A stretch of DNA of 64,000 nt from Granulicatella adiacens ATCC 49175 (GCF_025150565.1 NZ_CP102283.1:496001-560000); one strand, 5' to 3'; positions 22,302 to 31,815 are shown, counted from the stretch's first letter. Notes: generated from the letters alone by a model not told the origin. Numbers and translations are program-made.

Positions 22302-22700
22302 ATGGTTACATTATATACCTCACCAAGTTGTACATCATGTCGTAAAGCTCGAGCTTGGTTAGAAGAGCACAATATTGAGTACACCGAAAGAAACATTTTT
22401 TCAGAACCATTAACAATCGATGAAATTAAAAACATCTTGCGTATGACAGAAGATGGCACCGAAGAGATTATTTCAACTCGTTCTAAAGCCTTTCAAGAGT
22501 TAAAAATCGATTTAGATGAAGTCCCTTTGAATCAACTATTTTCATTAATCCAAAACAATCCAGGATTACTACGTCGTCCAATTATGTTAGATGAAAAGAG
22601 ATTCCAAGTCGGATATAACGAAGACGAAATCCGTCGTTTCTTATCAAGAGAAGTACGAGCATATGAATTAGATATGGCTCAACGTTTAGTCAACTTTTAA
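22302..22700 (+). CDS. spx: Transcriptional regulator Spx
   Basis: 132 residues of the ArsC/Spx fold with the redox switch Cys10-Thr-Ser-Cys13. Spx binds the RNA polymerase alpha subunit and turns on thiol-stress genes when its CxxC is oxidised. AAAGGAGG precedes the ATG. It is a single-gene unit with its own terminator. The upstream 22007-22301 stretch is very AT-rich and holds the promoters of trpS (minus) and spx (TATAAT at 22248-22253), nothing else that I can identify. MecA, also encoded here, is a ClpC adaptor of the same stress network. Confidence 0.94.
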   Translation: MVTLYTSPSCTSCRKARAWLEEHNIEYTERNIFSEPLTIDEIKNILRMTEDGTEEIISTRSKAFQELKIDLDEVPLNQLFSLIQNNPGLLRRPIMLDEKRFQVGYNEDEIRRFLSREVRAYELDMAQRLVNF

Positions 22701-22708
22701 AGAAAATT

Positions 22709-22735
22709 AGCCCGGAGAATTCAGGGCTTTTTTTG
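22709..22735 (+). terminator. Terminator of spx
   Basis: AGCCC / GGGCT stem followed by seven T. Confidence 0.75.
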
Positions 22736-22800
22736 TGCACAAAATGAATTAGTTATTTGGAAAAAGATGGAAATAATCATTCACAAGCGAACTGCTTGTA

Positions 22801-22832
22801 AAAAAAGGAACTTCAATTGAAGTTCCTTTTTA
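22801..22832. terminator. Terminator of the two-component system (symmetrical)
   Basis: AAAAAGGAACTTCAA pairs with TTGAAGTTCCTTTTT. A- and T-runs on both sides allow action in either direction; it closes the minus-strand operon. Confidence 0.85.
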
Positions 22833-23438
22833 TAATTCTTTATAGTAATACACAGCCAGTTGTGTACGGTCTCTTAACTCTAACTTTTCGAGTAAAGCGG
22901 ATAAGTAATTTCTAACGGTTCCTTCGCTGAGATACATTTTCTCAGCGATTTCTTTATTGTTAAAGCCTTCTGCAACCAGATAGAGCAGTTCATTTTCACG
23001 TTCGCTTAAATGAGCGCTTGATTTCTTCTCAAATGTTTTCTTCACTGGCATTTCAATCGTTGAATCATAAACAATTTGCCCGTTCATTACAGCTTCGATG
23101 GCTGGCAGGATGCCTTTAATATGTTGTTTTAATAAATATCCCTTACAACCAATCGAAAGTGCTTTGGTAATATACTCATCATCTTGGAAGGTCGTTAGGA
23201 ATAAAATATTTGCTTTTGGAAAATCCTTTAAAATTTCATGTGCTGCCTCAATTCCACTAGTTGGTTCCATACGAATATCCATCAAAACGAGGTCTGGTTG
23301 ATGAGTAATATATAATTCAACAGCATCACGCCCGTCGTTTCCAGTCCCTACCACTTCAATATGGTCTTGAACAGATAGAATGGTTTCTAAGGCTTGCAAA
23401 ACTAAAAAGTCATCGTCGATAAGAATCGTTTTAATCAT
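22830..23438 (-). CDS. Response regulator, NarL/LuxR family
   Basis: 202 residues: a receiver domain (about 1-120; acidic DDD pocket near 8-10 and the phosphorylation Asp in VLMDIRM) and a C-terminal LuxR-type helix-turn-helix (about 138-200; LSERENELLYLVAEGFNNKE). The ATG at 23438 follows CAGGAGGAGCACC and overlaps the kinase gene by 8 bases. The pairing with a kinase and the divergent ABC-2 operon is like LnrK-LnrJ/LnrLMN or YvfU-YvfT/YvfRS of B. subtilis, so it likely controls that transporter. Confidence 0.9.
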   Translation of the reverse strand: MIKTILIDDDFLVLQALETILSVQDHIEVVGTGNDGRDAVELYITHQPDLVLMDIRMEPTSGIEAAHEILKDFPKANILFLTTFQDDEYITKALSIGCKGYLLKQHIKGILPAIEAVMNGQIVYDSTIEMPVKKTFEKKSSAHLSERENELLYLVAEGFNNKEIAEKMYLSEGTVRNYLSALLEKLELRDRTQLAVYYYKEL

Positions 23439-24483
23439 GGTGCTCCTCCTGTTTAGGAATACGGATAAAGATGTCATATCCGTTTGTAGTTTGTAGTGTC
23501 ATAACTCCTTTATGTTTCTCTACGAGTTCTTTCATCATTGTGAGTCCCATTCCCGGGGTTATATTATGAGTTTTGTTCCCGTTATCTTTATATTGAATCG
23601 TATAATAATTGTTCTGTTCTAATAAGAACAATTGAAGTTGATTTCCATTTGAATACTTCATAAAGTTCGTAATCATTTCCTTACAAATGGTAAGGATATC
23701 GTATTTCAAACCGATGGGGATCTCATCAGATATTGTGTTTTGATAATTGACTTGCGCCTTCTTCTCAAGGGGATGAAGAATTTCATCCATCTTTTGAGAA
23801 AGTAAGAAGGAGTCATCATAAAGGTTATGAATGGTTGAACGGATTTCGTTCATTCCGCTTTGAAGAATTCCTGAAACTTGTTCCAATTTTTTCTCCACAA
23901 CAGGTTCATTAGTGATAATTTGTAGGGCTTCTAGTTGCATAATCGACGCACTCAACGTATGTCCAATTTGATCATGCAAGGCATGGGAAATACGGTTACG
24001 TTCTTTGAGAGTAGCCACCTCCATCTGTTTTAAGGTTTCTTCTTGGCTAAATTGCTGCCTTTGAAGTAGAATCAATCGTTCATGCTCCAAGTCGTCTTGG
24101 ATAAGGTGACTCTTTATTCTGAATTTTTTATCATAGCTACTACGCAAAATAAGATATGTTCCAATAACGGTTAGTAGTAATGTTAATAGATTTGGACGTA
24201 GTAGAAGGAGAACTCCAGTAAAAATTCCTGGGGGTCCAAACAGTTGAGCGGCATGCATGATGAAAATTGAAATATAAAGTACACACTCAGGAAAGACAAT
24301 ACATAATGCACCAGAAATTACCAAAGCAATGCGTTGTATCCAACTATTTTCAAAAACTTCCATGGATAGAGAGAAAATAAAAATACAAAGTCCTAGAAAG
24401 ATTGTAAAGACCTCTACTTGTTGTCCTATCAAATACATACTAATCAGAATAAAGAACATTAATTTCTCTAAAAAAGTCCGCAA
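23431..24483 (-). CDS. Sensor histidine kinase (HisKA_3 type, LnrJ/YvfT-like)
   Basis: 350 residues. The first 140 or so hold several membrane helices with no large outer domain, as in intramembrane-sensing kinases. The phosphoacceptor sits in RISHALHDQIGH, followed by an ATPase domain ending with the GMGLTMMKELVEKH segment. The frame is open from a GTG at 24492, but GGAGG abuts that codon; the TTG at 24483 has ideal spacing and is preferred. It should sense drug or envelope stress and pass phosphate to the neighbouring regulator; the signal is inferred. Confidence 0.87.
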   Translation of the reverse strand: MRTFLEKLMFFILISMYLIGQQVEVFTIFLGLCIFIFSLSMEVFENSWIQRIALVISGALCIVFPECVLYISIFIMHAAQLFGPPGIFTGVLLLLRPNLLTLLLTVIGTYLILRSSYDKKFRIKSHLIQDDLEHERLILLQRQQFSQEETLKQMEVATLKERNRISHALHDQIGHTLSASIMQLEALQIITNEPVVEKKLEQVSGILQSGMNEIRSTIHNLYDDSFLLSQKMDEILHPLEKKAQVNYQNTISDEIPIGLKYDILTICKEMITNFMKYSNGNQLQLFLLEQNNYYTIQYKDNGNKTHNITPGMGLTMMKELVEKHKGVMTLQTTNGYDIFIRIPKQEEHHD

Positions 24484-24547
24484 ATCTCTCACCTCCGACG
24501 CTCTTTCTTTCAGTGTAGCCCAAATAGGGAGAAATATCTACTCATTT

Positions 24548-24584
24548 ATGACAAATGTCATATACAACTAACGACATTTGACAC
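24548..24584. promoter_or_regulatory. Candidate response-regulator operator in the divergent gap
   Basis: The perfect palindrome ATGACAAATGTCAT (24548-24561) is followed by a second GACATTTGAC at 24573-24582, in the gap between kinase and ABC operon. This fits a binding site of the NarL-type regulator. Confidence 0.5.
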
Positions 24585-24645
24585 TAGTTTGTGACAAGCA
24601 TGCTGGATATACTAAGAATGTAAAAACAATCAATGAGGTGAAGAC

Positions 24646-25590
24646 ATGGAAAACAGTATCCAAGTAAAAAGTCTTGTAAAACGATACAAAGACTTGATGG
24701 CATTAAATCATTTTGATATTGAAATTCGTAAAGGAGAGCTGCTAGCGCTTCTTGGACCAAACGGATGTGGAAAGACAACTGCGATTAACAGTATGTTAGG
24801 ATTTTTAACCTTTGATAGTGGTGAAGTAACGGTTTTAGGAGAAAGCAAGTTTCCGTTATCCAATAAAGTACGACGCGAAATTGGGATTGTTCCACAGGAT
24901 TTAGCGTATTTAGATAATTTAACAGTAGAAGAAAATATTGATTTCTTCTGCGGACTGTATATTTCAGATTCTAAGCAACGAAAACAATATGTACAAGAGG
25001 CAATTGAGTTTGTAGAATTACAAGATTTCCGCAAATTCGTTCCAAAGAAATTGAGTGGTGGGTTGAAACGCCGTTTGAACATCGCCTGCGGAATCGTACA
25101 TAAACCAAGTCTAATTTTCTTTGATGAACCAACTGTTGCGGTAGACACACAAAGTCGTTCATTTATTTTAGAAGGTATTCGCAAGCTCAATGAACAGGGA
25201 AGTACGATTATTTACACAACGCACTACTTAGATGAGGTGGACGGGTTAAGTGACCGAATCGTGATTATGGATAAAGGGAAGAGTATTGTTTCAGGTACTT
25301 CTCAAGAATTGAAAAAATCTATTGCAACTTCTGAAATTATCCAAGTAGAACTGTCAACCGTTCCAACAGAAGAACAAGTGGCTCGCTTAAAACAAATTCC
25401 GCACGTTCTTGTTTTAGAGCAACATAAAGATCATTTGAAATTCAACTTCGAACAAGGAACGAATCACTTGCTTCACGTGGCTAATGCCCTTGAAGAATTG
25501 AACTTGAGCTATGTTCGTTTATACAGTGAACAACCAAGTTTAGATGATGTATTCCTTGCATATACAGGGAAAGGACTTCGAGATTCATGA
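24646..25590 (+). CDS. ABC transporter ATP-binding protein (LnrL-like)
   Basis: 314 residues: Walker A GPNGCGKTT, signature LSGGLKRR (an L replaces the usual Q), Walker B LIFFDEPTVAVD, switch TTHYLDE. A C-terminal extension of about 90 residues is typical of drug-type DrrA/LnrL subunits. GAGGTGAAGAC precedes the ATG. It is the first gene of a three-gene unit; its stop overlaps the next start by 4 bases. Probable substrates are amphiphilic antibiotics, by analogy with LnrLMN. Confidence 0.88.
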   Translation: MENSIQVKSLVKRYKDLMALNHFDIEIRKGELLALLGPNGCGKTTAINSMLGFLTFDSGEVTVLGESKFPLSNKVRREIGIVPQDLAYLDNLTVEENIDFFCGLYISDSKQRKQYVQEAIEFVELQDFRKFVPKKLSGGLKRRLNIACGIVHKPSLIFFDEPTVAVDTQSRSFILEGIRKLNEQGSTIIYTTHYLDEVDGLSDRIVIMDKGKSIVSGTSQELKKSIATSEIIQVELSTVPTEEQVARLKQIPHVLVLEQHKDHLKFNFEQGTNHLLHVANALEELNLSYVRLYSEQPSLDDVFLAYTGKGLRDS

Positions 25591-26651
25591 AGACATTCTT
25601 AAAATTATTTACTTATTTATCAAAAGACGCTTTAAAAGATTTTTCATTCTCGTTCTGGGTGTTACTTTATCCAATTATCTTGGTTTCACTCTATTTCGTG
25701 TCTTTTTCAGGAATTATGAATCAAGATATGGGTACAGTTCGTGTAGCAATGACAACAAATAATCCATACCATTATGTATTCGAACAAGCGGGAGACTATT
25801 TTGAAATTATTGATGTTGATTCTCAGGAGGCTGGGAAAGAACTCGTAACAGATGATAAAGCTGACGGATTCGTTGACAATAACTTAGATGTAGTCGTAAG
25901 CAAATCGTCGGGGGTTCCTCAAAGTGTTTTGAAAAATGTAGTGACACAAATTAAACAAGTTCAAAGTTTGGGGCAAGGGGCTGCAAGCATTGATTTTAAT
26001 AAGAGTTGGGTTACTCAGGCAACCAGCGATGTGAGCCAAGGAACGATGTTATTCTATAGTGCACTTGCCAGCTTTACAATGTATTCCGTATTTAGTGGTG
26101 TTGTTTGTGCAGCCTATTTAAACGGAAATGTGTCACCGATTGGGCGACGTATTATGGGCAGTCCATTTAGCAAAGGAAAACTCATTATCAATTGCTTTTT
26201 GATTGGATTATTGCTCAATATCACTTCGAACGCAATTTTACTTATCTACATGACACAAGTATTGAAAATTGATTTATTCGCAGATTGGGGAGGAAGTCTC
26301 CTTCTTATGTTGATGGGAAATGTATTCGGAATTTCAGCAGGTCTTTTGATAGGAACCAATCAAAAACTCACTATGCAAGGGCGAATCATCTTCTCGTTAA
26401 TGCTAAACCTCGTTCTCTCGGCGCTAGCTGGAATGATGGGAACAGCAATGAAAGGTTTTGCCAATACCTTTATGCCAGGATTTAATCAATTTAATCCGGT
26501 CGCATTAATGGTTACAGGATTTTATCAATTAAACCGACTCGTAGGGAGTGCCCATCTAGGCAGAACTTACTTATTGCTTGGTATTTACACACTAGCACTT
26601 CTAGGATGTGCATTATGGAGATTAAGGAGAACACGTTATGATAGTCTATAA
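25587..26651 (+). CDS. ABC-2 type permease (LnrM-like)
   Basis: 354 residues. One N-terminal membrane helix is followed by an extracytoplasmic stretch (about 45-165) and then five helices, the standard ABC-2 drug-export layout. It starts within the end of the ATPase gene and overlaps the next permease by 14 bases, so the three are coupled and likely form one complex with two different permeases. Confidence 0.87.
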   Translation: MKTFLKLFTYLSKDALKDFSFSFWVLLYPIILVSLYFVSFSGIMNQDMGTVRVAMTTNNPYHYVFEQAGDYFEIIDVDSQEAGKELVTDDKADGFVDNNLDVVVSKSSGVPQSVLKNVVTQIKQVQSLGQGAASIDFNKSWVTQATSDVSQGTMLFYSALASFTMYSVFSGVVCAAYLNGNVSPIGRRIMGSPFSKGKLIINCFLIGLLLNITSNAILLIYMTQVLKIDLFADWGGSLLLMLMGNVFGISAGLLIGTNQKLTMQGRIIFSLMLNLVLSALAGMMGTAMKGFANTFMPGFNQFNPVALMVTGFYQLNRLVGSAHLGRTYLLLGIYTLALLGCALWRLRRTRYDSL

Positions 26652-27795
26652 ATATTTTTTAAAACTTGCTTATCGATTAAAATCATATGCGATTATTTTC
26701 CTAGTTATCTTTATGGGAATGGGACTTTCTCAAGTGCTAGGAAATCAAGAAGTAACAGGATTCCAAGACACAAAGTATAAAGTCGTGATTAAAGACGAAT
26801 CAGAAGGAAATAGCGACATTATCAATGCAATGATTGCTTCTCTGAAAAAAGATCATAAAGTCACTCTAACAACCAATAGCGATAACAGCATGAAAGAAGC
26901 AGTTTATGCAAATGATGCGGATGGCGCAATGTGGATTCCATCAGACGTTGATGCAAGAATCAACAAAGGGGAAGAAGCATTGAATATGGAAATTGGAAAT
27001 TCGCTTGAAGGAAATTTACTTCGAGAGTACGTAAATTCATATATACGCTATGCAGTCGTGTTGAAAAATCAAGGCAATTTCAGTGCTGAAAATATGGATA
27101 AAATTTTAAAAGAGCAAGCAACAGTGAGTGTGATATCAAAAGATGCTACTGTCAAAGATGCAGATTACTATGCAAAATTTGGTGAAATCTATTTTTCATA
27201 CACACCATTTGTTTACATTTCAGTCTTTATCTTCTTGCTTGGATTAATCTTTGCCTTACTTGAAAAAGATGAAGTAGCAAAACGAATCATCATCGGCATG
27301 AAGAGCGTGAATCGTGTGACGTTTGAAAAATTCCTTGGTGGATTAACCGTCGTTGGAATCATCGTAGGAATTAATTTAGTTTTTGTTGCTATTTTAGCAC
27401 CAAGCTTCTATGTGAGTGCAGGAGCTCCAAAATCATTAATGCTCACGATTTCGATGGCTCTTACAGCCTACGCATTAGCATTCCTTTGCTCAGTAATTAT
27501 TGGGGACAATCGTTATGGTTATTCTGCAGCAAGTACAGTGATTGGGATGGGATTATCGTTTATCTCTGGAATTTTTGTACCATTAAGTTTACTTAATCCG
27601 GTAGCTATTAGTATCGCAAAATTCTTCCCAGTATATTACGTGATTTCAGCTGCAGAAAATCCTTCAACAGATTTTTCAAGTTACGCTTTCAACCTAGGAA
27701 TGGTCCTCTTATTCGGAATATTATATGTTGCATTAGCCTTTAGTATCCAACAGATTCGTACAAGACAATTTGGTCGCAGCCTGAAGAAAGCCTAA
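26638..27795 (+). CDS. ABC-2 type permease (LnrN-like)
   Basis: 385 residues with the same layout: helix 1, a long outer region (about 35-175), then five helices and a basic C-terminus. Sequence likeness to the preceding permease is low, which fits a heteromeric membrane part. GGAGAACACGTT precedes the ATG. It is the last gene of the unit; no simple terminator follows, only the large hairpin element F. Confidence 0.87.
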   Translation: MIVYKYFLKLAYRLKSYAIIFLVIFMGMGLSQVLGNQEVTGFQDTKYKVVIKDESEGNSDIINAMIASLKKDHKVTLTTNSDNSMKEAVYANDADGAMWIPSDVDARINKGEEALNMEIGNSLEGNLLREYVNSYIRYAVVLKNQGNFSAENMDKILKEQATVSVISKDATVKDADYYAKFGEIYFSYTPFVYISVFIFLLGLIFALLEKDEVAKRIIIGMKSVNRVTFEKFLGGLTVVGIIVGINLVFVAILAPSFYVSAGAPKSLMLTISMALTAYALAFLCSVIIGDNRYGYSAASTVIGMGLSFISGIFVPLSLLNPVAISIAKFFPVYYVISAAENPSTDFSSYAFNLGMVLLFGILYVALAFSIQQIRTRQFGRSLKKA

Positions 27796-27849
27796 GCCTT
27801 ATAAAAGAAAAAGTATCGTCGTTTCGCGCCCAATTCCATCCTATCGACC

Positions 27850-28513
27850 CTTCCAAAAATAAGAAATACGAATGAGTTAAATTTACAAATTAGTTTTGGA
27901 TGGATGCCATAAATTTAGTTGAAAATTTATTTTAAAGAAGATTCCAAAGAAGACTGCGGATTTTATAATCGCAGTAACGGGGAATCGCATCGAATGTGAG
28001 GGAGAAAGACAGAAATAGCCTAAATATAATTATGTATTTAGGCTATTTCGTTTTCTTTCCCCCACAAAGTTGAATAGGAATGAGCTAGCTGGAAACAGCG
28101 AAGTTCATTCCATTCAACCACTGTGCTTACGCGGAGTACAGGACTTGTCCCGTAGTTAAAACAGTTTATAAAGTTAGACGCAGTAGCTGATTGAATCAAG
28201 CTTCATCACTTGTGATTCGCTTAATTCTAATCAGCCTTGCGGGGGTAAGACTACAAAGCAAACAGGACTCACACTGTGAGTCCTGTTTTGTCTTTGGTCT
28301 TACTCCCGTTTGAAGCTTCGAAGGTGCAAGACTACAGGCTTGCGCCGGTGCCCCGTAACAGCGATTATAATTCAAATTCACAAGGATTCGCAGTAATCTT
28401 TTTTAGTATATTTGAACGCAAGTTCAATTTGCCCCATCCAAGCTATTTTTCAAGAAGCACAAACCAATTAATATTCGTGTTCCAATCGTATTTCTTTTAT
28501 TTTTGTCAGGTTT
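27850..28513 (+). repeat. Long-hairpin intergenic element, copy F (expanded, about 660 bp)
   Basis: Outer arms still pair from CAAAAATAAGAAATACGA (about 27855) with its near-inverse at about 28486-28505, through TTGGATGG/CCATCCAA and ACTGCGGAT/ATTCGCAGT to TTATAATCGC/GCGATTATAA. The core keeps AATGTGA, TTTGAAGCTT, hairpin 1 (GGTGCAAG / CTTGCGCC) and GGTGCCCC. Between them lie several extra hairpins: a roughly 60-base one near 28002-28063, one near 28079-28117, and an extended hairpin 2 (GTAAGAC...GTCTTAC) near 28245-28310. It fills the whole 27796-28552 gap; no gene is visible. Confidence 0.65.
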
Positions 28514-28552
28514 GGTCTAGAATAAATAAATAAGGAAAAAGGGGTGAATATT

Positions 28553-29236
28553 ATGGAAATGGAACGCATTAACGACGATACATTCTTATTACGTATCGAG
28601 AACCAAGATCTCATCGACCGTGGTACATCAATACCTGAATTACTTGGAAATCCAGGCGAAATCGAAGGCTTTTTCCATAGTATTTTAGAGGAGATGGGCG
28701 TCTTGAATCAATTCGAAGATTCAGACGGATTGAGTTTCCAAATCATGCCAAATCCAGACGGCCTAGAACTCTATGTAACACGTATTGTGGACATGGGAGA
28801 TGAATCGACAGACGAGCGTATGGTGCGCAATATCGTTGATACGATTCAACATTCTCTAACAGACCGTATTGGGAAGAAGCGTAAAGAGGATAAAGAAGAA
28901 GGAAAAATTTCTCCAAAACCAGTGATAAATACGGAAGAACAATCTTCAACATTGAAACCAATTGATATGACAGTAGTTTTTGAAGACTTCGAAGACTTTG
29001 TTTCAATGGCAAAAGAAACAGCAGGTGAGTTTGACCAATCTGTTCTTTACCGTTACAGCGGACATTACTTCTTACATGTTTTCCATCAAGTGGAAAAACC
29101 AGAAGAAGTGGCTGCGAAAATGGCACTTGTTCGTGAGTATGCTGAGTTTTCAAGAATTTCATGGGAAGTATTAAAAGAATACGGCGAAGTAATTATGCCA
29201 GAAGCAGCCTTGGAAACAGGCAAACAATATTTCTAA
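28553..29236 (+). CDS. mecA: Adaptor protein MecA
   Basis: 227 residues beginning MEMERINDDTF, with the conserved N-terminal substrate-binding part, a charged linker (about 95-140) and a C-terminal ClpC-binding domain. MecA delivers proteins such as ComK/ComX and, in Firmicutes generally, regulators to ClpCP for breakdown. The ATG at 28553 gives the family-standard start with GGGG 8 bases before it; a GTG three codons upstream is possible. Its presence next to spx and a prepilin peptidase in this window fits a competence/stress network. Confidence 0.92.
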   Translation: MEMERINDDTFLLRIENQDLIDRGTSIPELLGNPGEIEGFFHSILEEMGVLNQFEDSDGLSFQIMPNPDGLELYVTRIVDMGDESTDERMVRNIVDTIQHSLTDRIGKKRKEDKEEGKISPKPVINTEEQSSTLKPIDMTVVFEDFEDFVSMAKETAGEFDQSVLYRYSGHYFLHVFHQVEKPEEVAAKMALVREYAEFSRISWEVLKEYGEVIMPEAALETGKQYF

Positions 29237-29241
29237 AAACC

Positions 29242-29272
29242 AAAAAGAGTTGAGCAGTCGACTCTTTTTTTG
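29242..29272 (+). terminator. Terminator of mecA
   Basis: AAAAAGAGT / ACTCTTTTTTT stem around TGAGCAGTCG. Confidence 0.75.
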
Positions 29273-29291
29273 ATACAAAGGAGTAATTAAG

Positions 29292-30041
29292 ATGAATGAA
29301 ACCATCCAAACACAATTAAATCACCGTACGATTCGTGCGTTTAAAGACCAAGCATTGACAAAAGAGGAAGTGGATTTACTAGTAGAAGTAGCGCAAAGAA
29401 CAGCGTCAAGTATGTACTTACAAGCGTATTCGATTATTAGTGTGACAGACCCAGAGTTGAAGAAAGCATTAGCGGCAGTTAGTGGACAACCATATGTGGC
29501 AACTAGCGGACATTTATTCGTGTTTGTGGTTGACCAACGTCGTAATACGGAGATTGCAAAAGCCCTAGGACAAGAAGTGGGGGTTCAAGGTAGCGCAGAC
29601 CGTTTCGTATCGGGGTTAACAGATGCAGTGATTGCAGCTCAGAATGTTGTTGTGGCGGCAGAATCTTTAGGAATGGGGACTGTGTATCTAGGAAGTTTCT
29701 TTAACGATACAGCAAAAATTGTTGAGTTACTAAATTTACCAAAATATACTTACCCAGCAATCGGATTAGCTGTGGGTTGGCCAACGCAAGAGCCACAATT
29801 AAAGCCACGCCTTCCAAAAGAAGTGATTCATATGGAAAATGGATACCGTGAACTTGAGAATCCATTAGAAGAGTTGAAAGAGTATGATGCGACTGTTACA
29901 GAGTACTACGACCTTCGCGATGCGAACCGTCGTGTAGATGCCTTTACAAAACAAGTGTCTACAAAATACCATACGCTTGGGGCTAAACGTGCGAAAATGC
30001 TCGATGTATTAAAAGCACAAGGCTTCCTAACAGAAGAATAA
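29292..30041 (+). CDS. NADPH-dependent FMN oxidoreductase (nitroreductase family, NfrA-like)
   Basis: 249 residues. The N-terminus NHRTIRAFKDQALTKEEVDLLVEVAQRT and the central GLTDAVIAAQNVVVAAESLGMGTVYLGS are typical of the FMN-binding nitroreductase fold. The C-terminal extension is as long as in NfrA/flavin reductase types (about 245 residues). It likely reduces quinones, nitro compounds or flavin with NADPH in the cytosol. CAAAGGAG stands 11 bases before the ATG. In Bacillus nfrA belongs to the Spx regulon; whether that holds here is open. Confidence 0.87.
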   Translation: MNETIQTQLNHRTIRAFKDQALTKEEVDLLVEVAQRTASSMYLQAYSIISVTDPELKKALAAVSGQPYVATSGHLFVFVVDQRRNTEIAKALGQEVGVQGSADRFVSGLTDAVIAAQNVVVAAESLGMGTVYLGSFFNDTAKIVELLNLPKYTYPAIGLAVGWPTQEPQLKPRLPKEVIHMENGYRELENPLEELKEYDATVTEYYDLRDANRRVDAFTKQVSTKYHTLGAKRAKMLDVLKAQGFLTEE

Positions 30042-30046
30042 AAAGA

Positions 30047-30083
30047 AGACAAGAAATAGTCGATTCGACTATTTCTTGTCTTT
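30047..30083. terminator. Convergent terminator between the nitroreductase gene and thrC
   Basis: AGACAAGAAATAGTCGA pairs with TCGACTATTTCTTGTCT, 17 bp with almost no loop; T-rich on both sides. Confidence 0.9.
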
Positions 30084-30090
30084 ATTTGTT

Positions 30091-31581
30091 TTATTGAATG
30101 TTTAAGGAATCAAGTACTGATTGTTTCATGCCTTCGATTGAAAGAACTTTTGTATGACGGATTGGGGCATCCAATACACTTGTTACAGCTGTTGGAATGG
30201 CAATGCCACTTTCTTGTTGAATCGCGTTCATCAGTTCTGCGTCGGATTGATTCGTATCCACGTCTAGTGCTGAAAGTACGCTTTGTGGGAATTTGTATGG
30301 ACTAGCAGTCGATACTACCACTGTAGGAGTTGCGTCTTCTGTTTCTTTTTTATATTTCGCATACACAGCATCTGCGACCGCAGTGTGTGGATCTAATAAG
30401 TAATGCTCACTCTTAAATACATCATGAATCGTTTGAGCCGTTTCTTCTTGGCTTGCACGGTTTCCGTAAAATTGCTTAAAGAGAGCCGTATCTGTATTTG
30501 GAACAGAGTAGCTTCCGTTTTCTTTTAGGGAAGTCATTAGTGCGTTCGTTGTGTCCGAGCTACGTCCTGTTAATTCGAAGACGAAACGCTCAAGGTTACT
30601 TGAAACGAGGATATCCATACTTGGAGAACTTGTTAATTTAAATTCGCGTAGTCGATTGTATGTTCCAGTTTGGAAGAAATCAACAAGCACATCGTTTTCA
30701 TTTGAAGCGCAGATGAGTTTGTTGATTGGCACACCGATTCCTTTTGCGTAGTAGGCTGCTAGGATGTTACCGAAGTTACCCGTTGGAACCACAACGTTCA
30801 TTGGATCGCCAATTGCTAGAGTGCCGTCTTTCACTAATTGTGCATACGCGAATACGTAGTACACGATTTGTGGGCAAAGACGTCCAATGTTGATGGAGTT
30901 TGCAGAAGAGAATTGGAATCCTTTTTCTGCAAGAGTAGCATTTAATTCTTTATCCGCAAATAACTCTTTGACTTTTGTTTGCGCGTCATCGAAGTTTCCT
31001 TCTACTCCATAAACAAATGTGTTATCGCCTGCTTGTGTGACCATTTGGCGTTCTTGGATTGTACTTACGCCGCCTTTTGGATAGAAGACGATTATGTTTG
31101 TATGAGGAACGTTCGCAAATCCTGCAAGGGCCGCTTTACCAGTGTCTCCTGAGGTCGCTGTTAGAATCACGATTTCTTTGTCAGACTTGTTTTTCTTAGC
31201 AGCAGTTGTGAGAAGGTACGGCAAGATGGATAGTGCCATATCCTTGAAGGCGATAGTTCTTCCGTGGAAGAGTTCCATGAAATGACGGTCGCCGACTTTT
31301 TTCACAGGTGCGATTTCTTTTGTATCAAACGTTGTATCATATGCTGAATGTACGCAGGCTGTGATTTCTTCTTTTGTAAAATCTGTTAAAAATGCAGATA
31401 AAATTTCAATGGCAATTTCTTGATAGCTTTGATTTTGTAACACTTCCCAGTCCAAAGTCACTTCTGGGAGGGTAGTTGGTACGTATAATCCGCCGTCTTC
31501 AGCGATTCCTTTTAGAATGGCTTGAGAAGCGGTCACGCGATTGTTTGTGTCTCGTGTACTAATGTATTGGATTGTGGACAC
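30091..31581 (-). CDS. thrC: Threonine synthase
   Basis: 496 residues. It is a PLP enzyme of the longer threonine synthase type: IQYISTRDTNNRV start, PLP lysine in GRTIAFKDMALS, ATSGDTGKAALAGF and the PTGNFGNILAAYYAK loop. It makes threonine from O-phosphohomoserine. The start is GTG with GAGGGACTCAA before it. It stands alone here, without hom or thrB nearby. A minus-strand promoter TTGTGT-N18-TACAAT lies at 31618-31647, giving a leader too short for a T-box. Confidence 0.95.
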   Translation of the reverse strand: MSTIQYISTRDTNNRVTASQAILKGIAEDGGLYVPTTLPEVTLDWEVLQNQSYQEIAIEILSAFLTDFTKEEITACVHSAYDTTFDTKEIAPVKKVGDRHFMELFHGRTIAFKDMALSILPYLLTTAAKKNKSDKEIVILTATSGDTGKAALAGFANVPHTNIIVFYPKGGVSTIQERQMVTQAGDNTFVYGVEGNFDDAQTKVKELFADKELNATLAEKGFQFSSANSINIGRLCPQIVYYVFAYAQLVKDGTLAIGDPMNVVVPTGNFGNILAAYYAKGIGVPINKLICASNENDVLVDFFQTGTYNRLREFKLTSSPSMDILVSSNLERFVFELTGRSSDTTNALMTSLKENGSYSVPNTDTALFKQFYGNRASQEETAQTIHDVFKSEHYLLDPHTAVADAVYAKYKKETEDATPTVVVSTASPYKFPQSVLSALDVDTNQSDAELMNAIQQESGIAIPTAVTSVLDAPIRHTKVLSIEGMKQSVLDSLNIQ

Positions 31582-31764
31582 TTGAGTCCCTCGCTTTCTA
31601 AAATTTCGTTTGGCTCATTGTACCATAAATCGCGGTGCAAACACAAAACACTGAGCTACTATCTATGAAAAACATTCGATTGGAGATTCTATTTTTGTTT
31701 TTTTGAAAAGAAAGAATTCCCTTAAAATAAAATGAAAATTCAGTTAAAAAATAAAGGATTTCAT

Positions 31765-31793
31765 TTGAAAACCTAGTCAAAGCTTGATAAACT
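31765..31793 (+). promoter_or_regulatory. Promoter of the EfrAB-like operon
   Basis: TTGAAA (31765-31770), 17-base spacer, TAAACT (31788-31793). It gives a leader of roughly 80 bases before the first transporter gene. Confidence 0.5.
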
Positions 31794-31815
31794 TATTTTA
31801 GTAATTCTTAGCAGA

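Noticed and set aside
24578-24613. TTGACA and TATACT before the LnrL-like gene as a promoter
   Set aside because: The boxes are 24 bases apart, too far for a standard sigma-A promoter; the true promoter is unresolved.
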